Made by a program: the position numbers and the translations under genes. A model generated the notes under the pieces. That model was not told the origin of the DNA. It was given only the letters and a program-made list of their open reading frames with translations, and ran no database searches. A DNA stretch of 64,000 nt, taken from positions 1,551,001 through 1,615,000 of the forward strand of contig NZ_JPOL01000002.1 of assembly GCF_000733945.1 (NCBI RefSeq), written 5' to 3'. The first letter of the stretch is position 1. Each line of letters starts with the position of its first letter. Shown in pieces: positions 26,961 to 36,262 of the stretch. Source of the stretch: Flavimarina sp. Hel_I_48 (lineage in GTDB: Bacteria > Bacteroidota > Bacteroidia > Flavobacteriales > Flavobacteriaceae).

Positions 26961-29287
26961 TGGCCAAAAAAACGACTTCGAAAAAAGGGAAAAGTCCTCA
27001 GAACAATTCAAAATACATCAAGATTTTCTGGGGGATTTTTAGTGGTGGACTTCTAATAGTAGTATTGATATTCCTTTTTGCCAGTTGGGGGCTTTTTGGA
27101 CCCCTGCCCAGTTTTGAAGAACTGGAAAACCCAGAAAGCAATCTTGCTACAGAAATATTGTCTTCTGATGGGAAAACGCTGGGTAAATTCTATAATGAAA
27201 ACCGTACTCCGATTAAATATGAAGACCTTCCACAAAACCTTATTGATGCGGTTACCTCCACAGAGGATAGACGTTTTTATGATCATTCTGGAATAGACCT
27301 GCGCGGTACGATGCGCGCGGTTGTTTATCTGGGGTCAGAAGGTGGTGCGAGTACCATAACACAGCAGTTGGCAAAGCTCCTATTCTCAGACACGCCAAGC
27401 AATAAAATAGAACGCGTACTGCAAAAAGTCAGGGAATGGATTATTGCCGCCCGTCTGGAACGCCAGTATACGAAGCAGGAAATTATTACCATGTACCTTA
27501 ACAAGATGGATTTTCTTTACAATGCCATTGGCATTCGTTCTGCTTCTCGCATTTATTTTGATAAGGAGCCACGTGACCTGAAACCGGAAGAATCTGCCAT
27601 TATTGCGGGCATGCTTAAAAACCCCAGGCAGTTTAATCCCTATCGTGAAATATCCAAAGATAACGCATTGGGAAGGCGCAATGTAGTCCTGGGATTGATG
27701 GAACAAACCGGTAAACTTACCGCGCAGCAAAAAGATAGCCTCGTCGACCTGCCTGTAAAGGTCACATTTTCTCCGGAAGGACATTCTGATGGTATCGCCA
27801 CGTATTTTAGGGAATACTTAAGGGCCTTTGTAACAGACTGGATCAAAGAAAACCCTAAAGGCGTGGACAAAGACGGAAACGAGGAATATTATAACATTTA
27901 TCGCGATGGCCTGGTTATCTCCACCACCATAGATTCCCGCATGCAGCAAAATGCTGAAGAAGCCGTTACTGCGCATATATCAAACCTTCAAAAGGAATTT
28001 GATAAACAAAATGAAAAAAACAGCACGGCACCTTTCCGAGATATTACCAAGGATGAAGAAGAAAGGATCATTCAGCGAGCCATCAAAAACAGCGACCGAT
28101 GGCGAAAAATGAGTGCTAAGGATATTTCCGAAGAACAGATCAAAAAATCTTTCGACATTAAAACGGACATGCGTATTTTCAGTTGGCAGGGGGATATTGA
28201 CACCTTGATGACACCGCGCGATTCCATATTGTATTACAAACGCTTCCTGCGTTCAGGTTTATTAAGTATTACACCACAGACCGGGGAAGTCAAGGCCTGG
28301 GTAGGTGGGATCAATTATAAGCATTTTCAGTATGACCATGTTAAAACAGGTAAACGTCAGGTAGGTTCTACTTTTAAACCCTTTTTATATGCTGCTGCTA
28401 TAGATCAATTACATCTATCGCCATGTGATACGTTATCTAACGTGCCGTATTGTATTCCCGCCGGCGAAATGGGACTTGAAAAAGACTGGTGCCCAGATAA
28501 TTCTGGTGGGGAATATGGTGGTATGGTCAGTTTAAAAAGCGCCCTTGCACGCTCTATAAACACAGTTTCGGCAAAATTAATGCATAAAGTAGGTCCCAGG
28601 CCAGTCATTGATCTTGCAAAAAAATTAGGTGTGGATACTAGAAATATCCCCGAAGTACCATCTATTGCATTGGGTACGGCAGATTTAAGTCTTTACGATA
28701 TGGTTTCTGCGTATGCTACTTTTGCAAATCAGGGCGTGCATATTGACCCGCAAATCGTTACGACCATTGTAGATAAAAACGGTACGATTTTATATCAAAA
28801 TGTTCCACAGGCGGCAGATGTACTGAGCAAAGAATCAGCTTATGTAATGCTTAACCTTATGGAAGGCGTTACGCAGTATGGATCTGGGGTACGTTTGCGT
28901 ACAGGGGCAAACAATCGTTATGATTTTAAAAATGTGATAACAGATTATCCCTGGGCTTTTACTAACCCTATCGCAGGAAAGACGGGAACAACGCAAAACC
29001 AAAGTGATGGTTGGTTTATGGGTATTGTTCCTAATCTTGCCACGGGGGTTTGGGTAGGTGGTGAAGAAAGGTCTGTACACTTTTCCAGTATAACCTATGG
29101 ACAGGGTGCAACCATGGCACTTCCTATCTGGGCCATTTATATGAAGAAGAATTACGCTCAGGATAGTTTGAAAATCTCTAAAGAAGAATTTGAGCGGCCC
29201 GAAAAACTTACCATTGCCGTAGATTGTGATTCTATCGTGAAGAAACCTAAAGATCAAGGCTACATACCAGATGAACTCGATTTTTAA
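26960..29287 (+). CDS. Class A penicillin-binding protein (PBP1A-like)
   Basis: This bifunctional peptidoglycan synthase is anchored by one helix at about residues 22-45. The glycosyltransferase domain (GT51) shows STEDRRFYDHSGID and GGASTITQQLAK, the catalytic Glu being in the first. The transpeptidase domain has the active serine in GSTFKPF, SIN as the second motif (ARSINTVSAK) and KTGTTQ as the third. At 775 residues it is a normal full-length enzyme. It is coupled to gldH by the one-base overlap TAATGG and ends just before a strong terminator. Confidence 0.95.
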   Translation: MAKKTTSKKGKSPQNNSKYIKIFWGIFSGGLLIVVLIFLFASWGLFGPLPSFEELENPESNLATEILSSDGKTLGKFYNENRTPIKYEDLPQNLIDAVTSTEDRRFYDHSGIDLRGTMRAVVYLGSEGGASTITQQLAKLLFSDTPSNKIERVLQKVREWIIAARLERQYTKQEIITMYLNKMDFLYNAIGIRSASRIYFDKEPRDLKPEESAIIAGMLKNPRQFNPYREISKDNALGRRNVVLGLMEQTGKLTAQQKDSLVDLPVKVTFSPEGHSDGIATYFREYLRAFVTDWIKENPKGVDKDGNEEYYNIYRDGLVISTTIDSRMQQNAEEAVTAHISNLQKEFDKQNEKNSTAPFRDITKDEEERIIQRAIKNSDRWRKMSAKDISEEQIKKSFDIKTDMRIFSWQGDIDTLMTPRDSILYYKRFLRSGLLSITPQTGEVKAWVGGINYKHFQYDHVKTGKRQVGSTFKPFLYAAAIDQLHLSPCDTLSNVPYCIPAGEMGLEKDWCPDNSGGEYGGMVSLKSALARSINTVSAKLMHKVGPRPVIDLAKKLGVDTRNIPEVPSIALGTADLSLYDMVSAYATFANQGVHIDPQIVTTIVDKNGTILYQNVPQAADVLSKESAYVMLNLMEGVTQYGSGVRLRTGANNRYDFKNVITDYPWAFTNPIAGKTGTTQNQSDGWFMGIVPNLATGVWVGGEERSVHFSSITYGQGATMALPIWAIYMKKNYAQDSLKISKEEFERPEKLTIAVDCDSIVKKPKDQGYIPDELDF

Positions 29288-29312
29288 AATTTAATTTTTA
29301 AGATTCTTATAT

Positions 29313-29340
29313 AAAAGGGCGCACCATGCGCCCTTTTTTT
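29313..29340 (+). terminator. Rho-independent terminator after PBP1A
   Basis: GGGCGCA (29317-29323) pairs with TGCGCCC (29327-29333) around a CCA loop, flanked by AAAA and followed by seven T. It closes the ricT-gldH-PBP operon. Confidence 0.9.
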
Positions 29341-29474
29341 ATTTCCTAATTTGAGCACTAAAACACTCCAAATTATATCAAAAAAGTATTCTTTAAAGAT
29401 TTCAACTTAAGATTTTGATAAATTGATGGTGTAGCGCCGGCATTTTTGTATTTTTCTTAGATAAAACAATATAC

Positions 29475-30176
29475 ATGATAAATAAAACCGTATCCTCGAT
29501 AGAAGAAGCCTTAAGTGGAGTAAAAGATGGGATGACGATGCTATTGGGAGGCTTTGGCCTAAGCGGTATACCGGAAAATGCAATTGCTCAGTTGGTACGG
29601 CTCAATGTAAAAGAACTTACCTGCATTTCCAATAATGCCGGCGTGGATGACTTTGGACTGGGTTTACTTTTAAAAAAACACCAGATCAAAAAAATGATCT
29701 CTTCTTATGTAGGCGAAAATGCAGAATTTGAACGTCAAATGCTTAGCGGTGAGCTAGATGTAGAGCTCATCCCACAAGGAACGCTTGCAGAACGCTGCCG
29801 TGCAGCACAGGCAGGATTTCCCGCATTTTATACTCCTGCGGGATATGGTACCGAAGTGGCAGAAGGCAAAGAAACACGGGAATTTGATGGTAAAATGTAT
29901 GTTTTAGAAGAAGCTTTTAAGGCAGATTTTGCCTTTATTAAAGCCTGGAAAGGCGACGAAGCGGGTAACCTTATATTTAAAGGTACCGCGCGCAATTTTA
30001 ACCCAAATATGTGCGGAGCCGCAAAAATTACCGTTGCAGAAGTAGAAGAACTACTCCCGGTAGGATCCCTGGACCCCAATCAAATCCATATCCCAGGTAT
30101 TTTTGTACAACGCATCGTTCAGGGAAAAAACTACGAGAAGCGTATTGAACAACGTACCGTACGACAATCTTCCTAA
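29475..30176 (+). CDS. scoA: 3-oxoacid CoA-transferase subunit A
   Basis: It transfers CoA from succinyl-CoA to acetoacetate or a related oxoacid, in a complex with subunit B. The 233-residue protein carries the family I CoA-transferase A-subunit glycine motif ([15 protein letters not shown], about residues 22-36) and the conserved [10 protein letters not shown] and [21 protein letters not shown] stretches. The partner subunit is not next to it: a peroxiredoxin gene lies between them (30295-30933), and 118 bp of non-coding DNA with a small C-rich repeat separates scoA from the peroxiredoxin. Confidence 0.93.
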   Translation: MINKTVSSIEEALSGVKDGMTMLLGGFGLSGIPENAIAQLVRLNVKELTCISNNAGVDDFGLGLLLKKHQIKKMISSYVGENAEFERQMLSGELDVELIPQGTLAERCRAAQAGFPAFYTPAGYGTEVAEGKETREFDGKMYVLEEAFKADFAFIKAWKGDEAGNLIFKGTARNFNPNMCGAAKITVAEVEELLPVGSLDPNQIHIPGIFVQRIVQGKNYEKRIEQRTVRQSS

Positions 30177-30183
30177 ACCCAAT

Positions 30184-30219
30184 CCCCCTAACTCCAGTCC
30201 CCCTAACCCCCAAAGGGGG
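30184..30219. repeat. Short C-rich intergenic palindromic repeat
   Basis: CCCCCTAACTCC, CCCCCTAAC and CCCCCAAAGGGGG follow one another between scoA and the peroxiredoxin gene. The last forms a CCCCC/GGGGG stem (30207-30211 with 30215-30219). Similar short elements are, as I recall, scattered in flavobacterial intergenic DNA. Terminator activity is doubtful because no T run follows. Confidence 0.45.
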
Positions 30220-30294
30220 AACTCTTATGGGTGGAACCTAAAATATTTAAGAAAGAAATAATAATAGTAATAATACACTAATAACAACAATAAA

Positions 30295-30933
30295 ATGGCA
30301 CATTTAAGATTAGGCGATACCGCTCCAGATTTTACAGCAGAAACATCAGAAGGAAAAGTAAATTTTCATGAATGGATGGGTGATAGCTGGGCAATACTTT
30401 TTTCACACCCTGCAGATTATACGCCAGTTTGTACTACAGAGCTGGGAAGTGTCGCTAGCTATTCCGAAGAATTTAAGCAACGAAACGTAAAACCAATCGC
30501 CCTAAGCGTTGATGGCCTGGATTCTCATAAAGACTGGATAAAGGATATTAATGAAACCCAGAACACTACCGTAAATTATCCACTGATAGCAGATGAGGAT
30601 AAGAAGGTTTCCAACTTATATGACATGATTCACCCTAATGCAGATAGTACCGCAACGGTACGATCTGTTTTTGTGATCGCACCAGATAAGTCAATAAAGA
30701 TGATGCTTACCTACCCCGCCTCTACCGGAAGAAATTTTGATGAACTGCTACGTGTTATAGATTCCCTGCAGCTTACGGCGTATCATAAAGTTGCTACCCC
30801 AGCCAACTGGAAAGATGGTGAAGACTGTGTGATCGTACCTTCAGTTAAAAATGAGGAGATTAAAGAACTTTTCCCCAAGGGACATACCGAAATAAAGCCT
30901 TATTTAAGAATGACCCCACAACCCAATAAATAA
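30295..30933 (+). CDS. Peroxiredoxin, Prx6-like (1-Cys type)
   Basis: It reduces peroxides in the cytoplasm. The 212-residue protein has the peroxidatic motif HPADYTPVCTTELG, with the active Cys at about residue 47 and Thr three residues before it. The long C-terminal half (ANWKDGEDCVIVPSVKNEE...KGHTEIKPYLRMT) is the dimerisation part of Prx6 types. The length fits Prx6 rather than AhpC. It sits between the two CoA-transferase subunit genes, ending 3 bp before scoB, so it is surely co-transcribed with subunit B. The functional link to CoA transfer is unknown. Confidence 0.93.
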   Translation: MAHLRLGDTAPDFTAETSEGKVNFHEWMGDSWAILFSHPADYTPVCTTELGSVASYSEEFKQRNVKPIALSVDGLDSHKDWIKDINETQNTTVNYPLIADEDKKVSNLYDMIHPNADSTATVRSVFVIAPDKSIKMMLTYPASTGRNFDELLRVIDSLQLTAYHKVATPANWKDGEDCVIVPSVKNEEIKELFPKGHTEIKPYLRMTPQPNK

Positions 30934-30936
30934 AAT

Positions 30937-31596
30937 ATGCTAGATAAGACCGGAATTGCCAAGCGCATCGCAAAAGAAGTCAAAGATGGTTACTATGTGA
31001 ACCTGGGAATAGGAATTCCCACACTGGTGGCCAACTATGTACGCGATGACATAGAAGTAGAATTTCAAAGTGAAAACGGTGTGCTGGGAATGGGTCCTTT
31101 CCCAATTGAAGGGGAAGAAGATGCCGATATTATAAATGCCGGGAAACAAACCATTACTACCTTAAAAGGCGCGTCTTTTTTTGATTCTTCCCTAAGTTTC
31201 TCTATGATACGAGGCAAACATGTAGACCTTACCATTCTGGGCGCTATGGAAGTTGCCGAAAATGGCGATATCGCTAACTGGAAAATACCGGGTAAAATGG
31301 TAAAAGGGATGGGAGGCGCGATGGATCTTGTCGCAAGTGCAGAAAATATAATCGTTGCTATGATGCATACAAACAGGGATGGTGATTCTAAACTTCTTAA
31401 ACGGTGCTCGCTGCCCCTTACTGGCGTAGGTTGCGTCACTAAAATCGTAACCAATTTAGCAGTTATTGAAGTTGTTGCCGATGGTTTTAAACTTCTGGAA
31501 AGAGCTCCTGGCGTATCCGTGGAGGAAATAGTAAAAGCAACTCAAGGAAAACTTCTGATTCCGGAGGGAGAAGAAATTCCGGAAATGGTCTTGTAA
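30937..31596 (+). CDS. scoB: 3-oxoacid CoA-transferase subunit B
   Basis: The 219-residue protein is the catalytic subunit of the succinyl-CoA:3-oxoacid CoA-transferase. The catalytic glutamate is in [11 protein letters not shown] (about residues 46-56), which forms the glutamyl-CoA thioester intermediate. [16 protein letters not shown] and GGAMDLVA are the family motifs. It is 3 bp after the peroxiredoxin stop. Subunit A is 760 bp upstream, so the subunits can still be made from one transcript. The length is normal. Confidence 0.93.
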   Translation: MLDKTGIAKRIAKEVKDGYYVNLGIGIPTLVANYVRDDIEVEFQSENGVLGMGPFPIEGEEDADIINAGKQTITTLKGASFFDSSLSFSMIRGKHVDLTILGAMEVAENGDIANWKIPGKMVKGMGGAMDLVASAENIIVAMMHTNRDGDSKLLKRCSLPLTGVGCVTKIVTNLAVIEVVADGFKLLERAPGVSVEEIVKATQGKLLIPEGEEIPEMVL

Positions 31597-31866
31597 TATC
31601 AACTTTTTGCATTTCTGAATATTTTTTCGAATTATAACCCCGATTGATTCAACTGTATCTTAGTCACTTTTAAACGACAAAATGCATAATTAAGCGCCAA
31701 TAAACGTTATTTAACAAAATAATTAAGAATTTATTTAACTTTATTTTTGGTTTTAGCTTTTATTTGTTATTTTAGCTATCCCAAATCATAATTAACCCTC
31801 CATATTCCTCTTGAACTTGGTATTTGAATTTGATTTTGGATAGTTTAATCTAACAAAAACACTATC

Positions 31867-31986
31867 ATGGTTACAAATCACCCTTCTGCCAGAGAAAATT
31901 CATTAACACATAAAATCAGACTAGAACTTCGTGCATTCTTAAATTTGATGTATTTAGCAAAAAAGGTTTTTCTCTTCATGTTTTAG
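31867..31986 (+). CDS. Possible small protein (39 aa)
   Basis: A 39-codon frame starts at ATG 31867 (MVTNHPSARENSL...) and ends in a hydrophobic tail (KKVFLFMF). Its TAG overlaps the stop of the convergent ABC gene by four bases. The upstream 250 bp (31597-31866) is strongly AT-rich and otherwise empty. I recognise no family, and the ribosome-binding region (AACAAAAACACTATC) is only weakly suggestive. It could equally be untranslated DNA. It is the only candidate gene in this 386-bp gap. Confidence 0.3.
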   Translation: MVTNHPSARENSLTHKIRLELRAFLNLMYLAKKVFLFMF

Positions 31987-33683
31987 ATTCCCTTGGGAAT
32001 CGAAGCTATCAAAACCTTAGTGTAGTCACTCCTGGGATTACTATAAACCGTGTCTGCCTCGCCAGATTCTACGATTTTACCATTTTGCATGACCAGAAGT
32101 TGGTCTGCCATAAACTTGACCACCGCAAGATCGTGGGAAATAAAAAGATAGGTAAACCCAAATTTTTCCTTAAGATCGTTCAGTAAATTGAGCACCTGAG
32201 CCTGCACTGAGATATCGAGCGCGCTTACAGATTCATCACAAACAATAAATTTAGGTTTTAAGGCAATCGTTCTTGCGATCCCAATGCGCTGTCGCTGTCC
32301 ACCACTAAACTCATGTGGATAGCGGTAATAGTGTTCGGGGAGAAGCCCTACTTCTTCCAGTAGTTTTATAGCTTCATTGCGACGCTCTTTTCCGCTGGAA
32401 TATAAACCATGTACCTGCATGGCTTCTGTAATTGCCTTGCCCACGGTCAACCGCGGATTCAATGATGAATAGGGATCCTGAAATATAATCTGAATATCTT
32501 TGCGAAGCGCACGCAGTTCCTTTTTGTTGAATTTTGCAATGTCTTTTCCATTGTAAAAAATCTGACCCTGCGTAGCTTGATCAAGTTGAAGAATGACATT
32601 GCCCAGCGTTGATTTACCACAGCCCGACTCCCCTACCAGTCCCAGCGTTTCTCCTTCATAAATTTTAAAACTCACGTCGTTTACCGCATGTACAGCTTCG
32701 GTTTTTTTGAAAAAACCAGCGTTACTGTAGAAGGTTTTTTCTACATTTTTTACCTCTATGAGTGGCTTTTTTGCATAAATACGTTTGTGATCTTTCTCCC
32801 GTTCTGCTGCAGTGACCACCGCTGTAGGTATGGTTCCTTTCATAAAATCAGCAACGGTGGGCAATTTCCGTAGACGCTCTTCCATTTCTGGTTTTGCGTG
32901 AATAAGCGCTTTGGTATATTCCTTTTGCGGGTTCTTAAAAACGGCTTCCGCAGTGCCTTCTTCTACAATTTTACCTTTATACATAACCACAACGCGATCT
33001 GCAATCTCGCTGATAAGCGCGAGATCATGCGAAATAAAAATGATACTCATATTGTTCTTCGCCTGCAATTCCTTTAATAGAAAAATAATATCCTTTTGAA
33101 CGGTAACATCCAGCGCGGTCGTAGGTTCATCAGCAATAAGGATTTCAGGCTCACAGGCAATGGCCATCGCGATCATCACCCGCTGTTTTTGACCGCCGCT
33201 TATTTCGTGGGGATATGCTTTAAATACAGCTGCGGGCCTGGGCAATTTAACCTGTTCAAACAATTGCAGCACACGCTCTTCAGCCTCATTTTTATCTAAT
33301 TGAATATGCTGGTTTAAAACTTCTAAAACCTGATCACCGCAGCGCATGGAAGGATTTAAGGAACTCATGGGTTCCTGAAAGATCATTGAAATGGCATTGC
33401 CGCGCAATTTCCTGAACTCTTTTTCATTTTTGCCCAAGAGTTCGTCCCCTTTAAAAAGGATACTTCCAGACGAAATCTGGGTGATTTTATGAGGTAAAAG
33501 GCCTAAAATGGCCAAATTAGTTACTGATTTTCCTGAGCCAGATTCCCCAACGATACCCAATATCTCATTGGCTTTGAGTTCAAAACTTATATCTGTAAGC
33601 ACAGGATTGATGCGCTTGTCCTTTTTAAAGCCTAGACTTAATTTTTCTACTGTAAGGATTGTTTTTTGCTCTTTGTTGGTCAT
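31983..33683 (-). CDS. Fused dipeptide/oligopeptide-type ABC transporter ATPase (two NBDs)
   Basis: The 566-residue protein joins two nucleotide-binding domains like DppD-DppF (YejF/GsiA-type). The first has Walker A GESGSGKS (46-53), signature SGGQKQRVMIA and a DEPTTALDVT stretch. The second has GESGCGKST (about 350), signature SGGQRQRIGIA and CDESVSALD. Each half is followed by the C-terminal oligopeptide-importer extension (YTKALIHAKPE, SDYTKVLIASIP). It powers import of peptides or similar solutes. No permease or binding-protein gene is adjacent, so the membrane partners are encoded elsewhere. Confidence 0.92.
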   Translation of the reverse strand: MTNKEQKTILTVEKLSLGFKKDKRINPVLTDISFELKANEILGIVGESGSGKSVTNLAILGLLPHKITQISSGSILFKGDELLGKNEKEFRKLRGNAISMIFQEPMSSLNPSMRCGDQVLEVLNQHIQLDKNEAEERVLQLFEQVKLPRPAAVFKAYPHEISGGQKQRVMIAMAIACEPEILIADEPTTALDVTVQKDIIFLLKELQAKNNMSIIFISHDLALISEIADRVVVMYKGKIVEEGTAEAVFKNPQKEYTKALIHAKPEMEERLRKLPTVADFMKGTIPTAVVTAAEREKDHKRIYAKKPLIEVKNVEKTFYSNAGFFKKTEAVHAVNDVSFKIYEGETLGLVGESGCGKSTLGNVILQLDQATQGQIFYNGKDIAKFNKKELRALRKDIQIIFQDPYSSLNPRLTVGKAITEAMQVHGLYSSGKERRNEAIKLLEEVGLLPEHYYRYPHEFSGGQRQRIGIARTIALKPKFIVCDESVSALDISVQAQVLNLLNDLKEKFGFTYLFISHDLAVVKFMADQLLVMQNGKIVESGEADTVYSNPRSDYTKVLIASIPKGI

Positions 33684-33707
33684 TTTTCTTTTTTACTATA
33701 TGATATA

Positions 33708-34421
33708 TTAGACTGATATCACTTCATTATCATCAAGCAATTCCTCATTCCGAAATCTAAGTATAAGTTGGGCGATTGCCACTACATCGCGTTCACAATA
33801 GGAAATGATGCGCTTCGCATCATTTTCCTGATAATAAACATCTCGTACCTGACTGCCATCAATATCTGTTTTTGGAGAAGGAATATTCAAAATTTTGGTC
33901 AATAATTTTAAGGATGTGTAATGTTTGTGATCACCAAATTTCCACAATTCCAGCGTATCCAGGTGTTTTACCTCCCAGGGTTTTTTACCGAAAAGATCAA
34001 GTTTATTGGGAATTTGTATTCCATGGATGACCATTCTGCGCGCAATGAAAGGAAAATCAAATTCCTTCCCATTATGAGCACACAAGAGATGATGCGGTTT
34101 ATCAAAATAACCTTCAAGCAATTCCTTGAACTGCGTTAAAAGTTCGTGCTCACCTCCACTAAAGGTTGTTGTCCTGAAGCTACGCTGCTCATCCTTCAGT
34201 TTAAAATATCCCACGGAAATACAAACGATCTTACCAAATTCTGCCCAGATTCCCGCCCTGTCGTAAAATTCTGCCGCCGAGAATTCCTCTTTACGCTGAT
34301 ACTTTGTTTTATTACTAAAGAGTTCCTGATAATCAGCATCCAGCTCATTAAAATTCTCGTGCAGGGGAACGGTTTCTATATCAAGAAATAAAATATGTTC
34401 AAGATTGATTTTATGTAGCAT
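33708..34421 (-). CDS. Predicted 3'-5' exonuclease, PolB-exonuclease-like DEDD family
   Basis: The 237-residue protein has an RNase H-like exonuclease fold. Motif I is FLDIETV (Asp14, Glu16), motif II CAHNGKEFDFPFIARRM, and motif III YCERDVVAIAQL, in which the Tyr-x3-Asp spacing indicates a DEDDy-type active site. This fits the bacterial family annotated as a 3'-5' exonuclease related to the proofreading domain of family B polymerases. The nucleic acid substrate is unknown. It is 24 bp upstream (transcriptionally) of the ABC ATPase and follows ogt on the same strand. Confidence 0.85.
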   Translation of the reverse strand: MLHKINLEHILFLDIETVPLHENFNELDADYQELFSNKTKYQRKEEFSAAEFYDRAGIWAEFGKIVCISVGYFKLKDEQRSFRTTTFSGGEHELLTQFKELLEGYFDKPHHLLCAHNGKEFDFPFIARRMVIHGIQIPNKLDLFGKKPWEVKHLDTLELWKFGDHKHYTSLKLLTKILNIPSPKTDIDGSQVRDVYYQENDAKRIISYCERDVVAIAQLILRFRNEELLDDNEVISV

Positions 34422-34458
34422 CTTCAGTCATTTTTAATGCTTTTTGACCTGTTTTCTG

Positions 34459-34938
34459 TCAAAAAAGCGAGGTTTGCCGTACCGGGCTTTCATGCTCCAG
34501 CAGCCATTTTTTACGCCAGAGACCGCCGGCATAACCGGTAAGTGTGTTGTCGCTACCTATAACACGATGACAGGGGATAATGATCCCTATGGGATTTTTA
34601 CCGTTTGCCGAAGCTGCCGCAAGAATCACCTTTGTATCTCCCAAAGCCCGAGCCATATCCATATAACTTTGAGTTTTACCAAAAGGAATTTTCTCTAATT
34701 GTAGCCAAACTTTTTTCTGAAAATCGGTGCCATTTGGATTCAATTTGAGGTCAAAACTGGTGATTTTGCCTTCAAAATAAAGATTTAACTGCGTTACGGC
34801 TGGGGCAAGTTCGGGAGGGATTTGGTCTGTTTTGGTTTCTTCGTGGTCATCATCCCTAAAAAATACGGTTGCGAGTCCGTTCTCATCCCCCGTGAGCTCA
34901 ATTTTTCCCAATGGAGAATTTATAATTGCGGTTTTCAT
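34459..34938 (-). CDS. ogt: Methylated-DNA--protein-cysteine S-methyltransferase
   Basis: It repairs O6-methylguanine and O4-methylthymine by transferring the alkyl group to its own cysteine. The active motif IIPCHRVIG is intact with Cys123. The HTH segment FQKKVWLQLEKIPFGKTQSY fits the DNA-binding helix, and the C-terminus YAGGLWRKKWLLEHE is the usual one. The protein has 159 residues. Its start overlaps the CNNM stop by four bases (ATGA), so the two are translated together. Confidence 0.95.
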   Translation of the reverse strand: MKTAIINSPLGKIELTGDENGLATVFFRDDDHEETKTDQIPPELAPAVTQLNLYFEGKITSFDLKLNPNGTDFQKKVWLQLEKIPFGKTQSYMDMARALGDTKVILAAASANGKNPIGIIIPCHRVIGSDNTLTGYAGGLWRKKWLLEHESPVRQTSLF

Positions 34939-36068
34939 AGATTTGATTTTCCGTTGAACCTTTTAACGTCCAGCTCTTTTTTATCGCTCTCCATATTTAT
35001 ACCACGGCGTTTTGCTCTTTTTTTCCAACTTTCCCGTGCTTGTTCCTGCATATCTGCGACGGTGTCATTTTCGTCCATGATTTCAAGGCCCAGCAAGGTT
35101 TCTATAATATCCTCCATCGTAACCACACCTATGGTATTGCCAAATTCATCTGTCACAAGGGCGATGTGCGTGCGCTGCTGTATAAAGTTTTCAAACAGTT
35201 CTGGTATGGGTTTGTTTGCATGCACGATCTTAATATCCCGGCGCAGGTCTTGGAGGGTTTTATCTGCATGGTCTTCCACGATTTCTTCCAGAAGATCATC
35301 CTTAAGGATAAACCCGGTAATATTATTTGAATTGTCCTTATATACAGGGATTCTTGAAAACTTAAGATGCCTGTTCTGTTCATGAAAATCCCGTAAACTT
35401 GTAGATTCATCTTCGGTAATTACCACGGGAAAAGGGGTCATAACGTCTTTTGCCTGTACAGATTTAAATACCAGGAGATTTTTGATAACCACCATCTCAT
35501 TATCTTCTAACGCACCCTCCTTTTCTGCCGCATCTGCAAGTGCAATAAACTCCTCGCGGCTCATGGTGCTCACATGGGCAGATTTCCCCACCATTTTAGT
35601 GACCTGTGTGAGTATCCACAATATGCCGGTATATTTTAAAAAAATAAGTATGATCTGCAATGACCTCGCGGTAAAATTACCAAGGCTTTTCCAGTAGGTG
35701 GCCCCTATGGTTTTCGGAATAATTTCAGAAATCACAAGTATCAGGATAGTCATCAAAGTAGAGACTATAGCAACGAAGCTCAAACCAAAAAATGAAACAT
35801 CCCAGCCACCTTCCGAAGCCATTTTACCCGCTTGATCGCCCACTAAAATTGCACCCACGGTATGCGCAATTGTATTCAAAGTAAGTATGGCGATGAGCGG
35901 TTTATCAATATCCTTTTTGAAATTAGATAAGGTTGTGGCGTATTGTTTACCTTCTTTTGTTTTAATGCGAATAAAGCTAGGGGTGATACTCAATAAAACG
36001 GCCTCCAGTATAGAACATAAAAAAGAAAAAAAGATAGATATCAGCGCATAGGCTATTAGTAAAAACAT
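34935..36068 (-). CDS. CNNM/hemolysin-type membrane protein with CBS pair
   Basis: The 377-residue inner-membrane protein has an N-terminal DUF21/CNNM domain (about 1-170) with three or four helices, including ILTLNTIAHTVGAILVG. Two CBS domains (about 200-325) follow, visible as MTPFPVVITEDESTSLRDF and HIALVTDEFGNTIGVVTMEDIIE. The C-terminal transporter-associated domain of longer homologues is absent; the protein ends in a short basic tail. CNNM proteins are linked to Mg2+ export; GldE-type members are involved in gliding. This one is more like the general YfjD/CorC-type. It overlaps ogt by four bases. Confidence 0.88.
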   Translation of the reverse strand: MFLLIAYALISIFFSFLCSILEAVLLSITPSFIRIKTKEGKQYATTLSNFKKDIDKPLIAILTLNTIAHTVGAILVGDQAGKMASEGGWDVSFFGLSFVAIVSTLMTILILVISEIIPKTIGATYWKSLGNFTARSLQIILIFLKYTGILWILTQVTKMVGKSAHVSTMSREEFIALADAAEKEGALEDNEMVVIKNLLVFKSVQAKDVMTPFPVVITEDESTSLRDFHEQNRHLKFSRIPVYKDNSNNITGFILKDDLLEEIVEDHADKTLQDLRRDIKIVHANKPIPELFENFIQQRTHIALVTDEFGNTIGVVTMEDIIETLLGLEIMDENDTVADMQEQARESWKKRAKRRGINMESDKKELDVKRFNGKSNL

Positions 36069-36262
36069 AGCGGTTATTTGGTTTTAGCTAAAGATAATAC
36101 AAATAGGAAAAACTGAATAATATGTTTTACGAACGCTAAATTGAGGTTCATTCTTAATAGTATTATGAATAAAAAAAATCCTGAAAAATATATTCATAAA
36201 CCTATTTTTACGCATCACAACGCCGATTTTATCTAATTTGAAGCGTTTTAATTTTTAGTGCT

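Noticed and set aside
34439..34468. Terminator at the end of ogt
   Set aside because: GCTTTTTGAC/GTCAAAAAAGC can pair, but it overlaps the stop codon and lacks a clear T tail on the gene strand.
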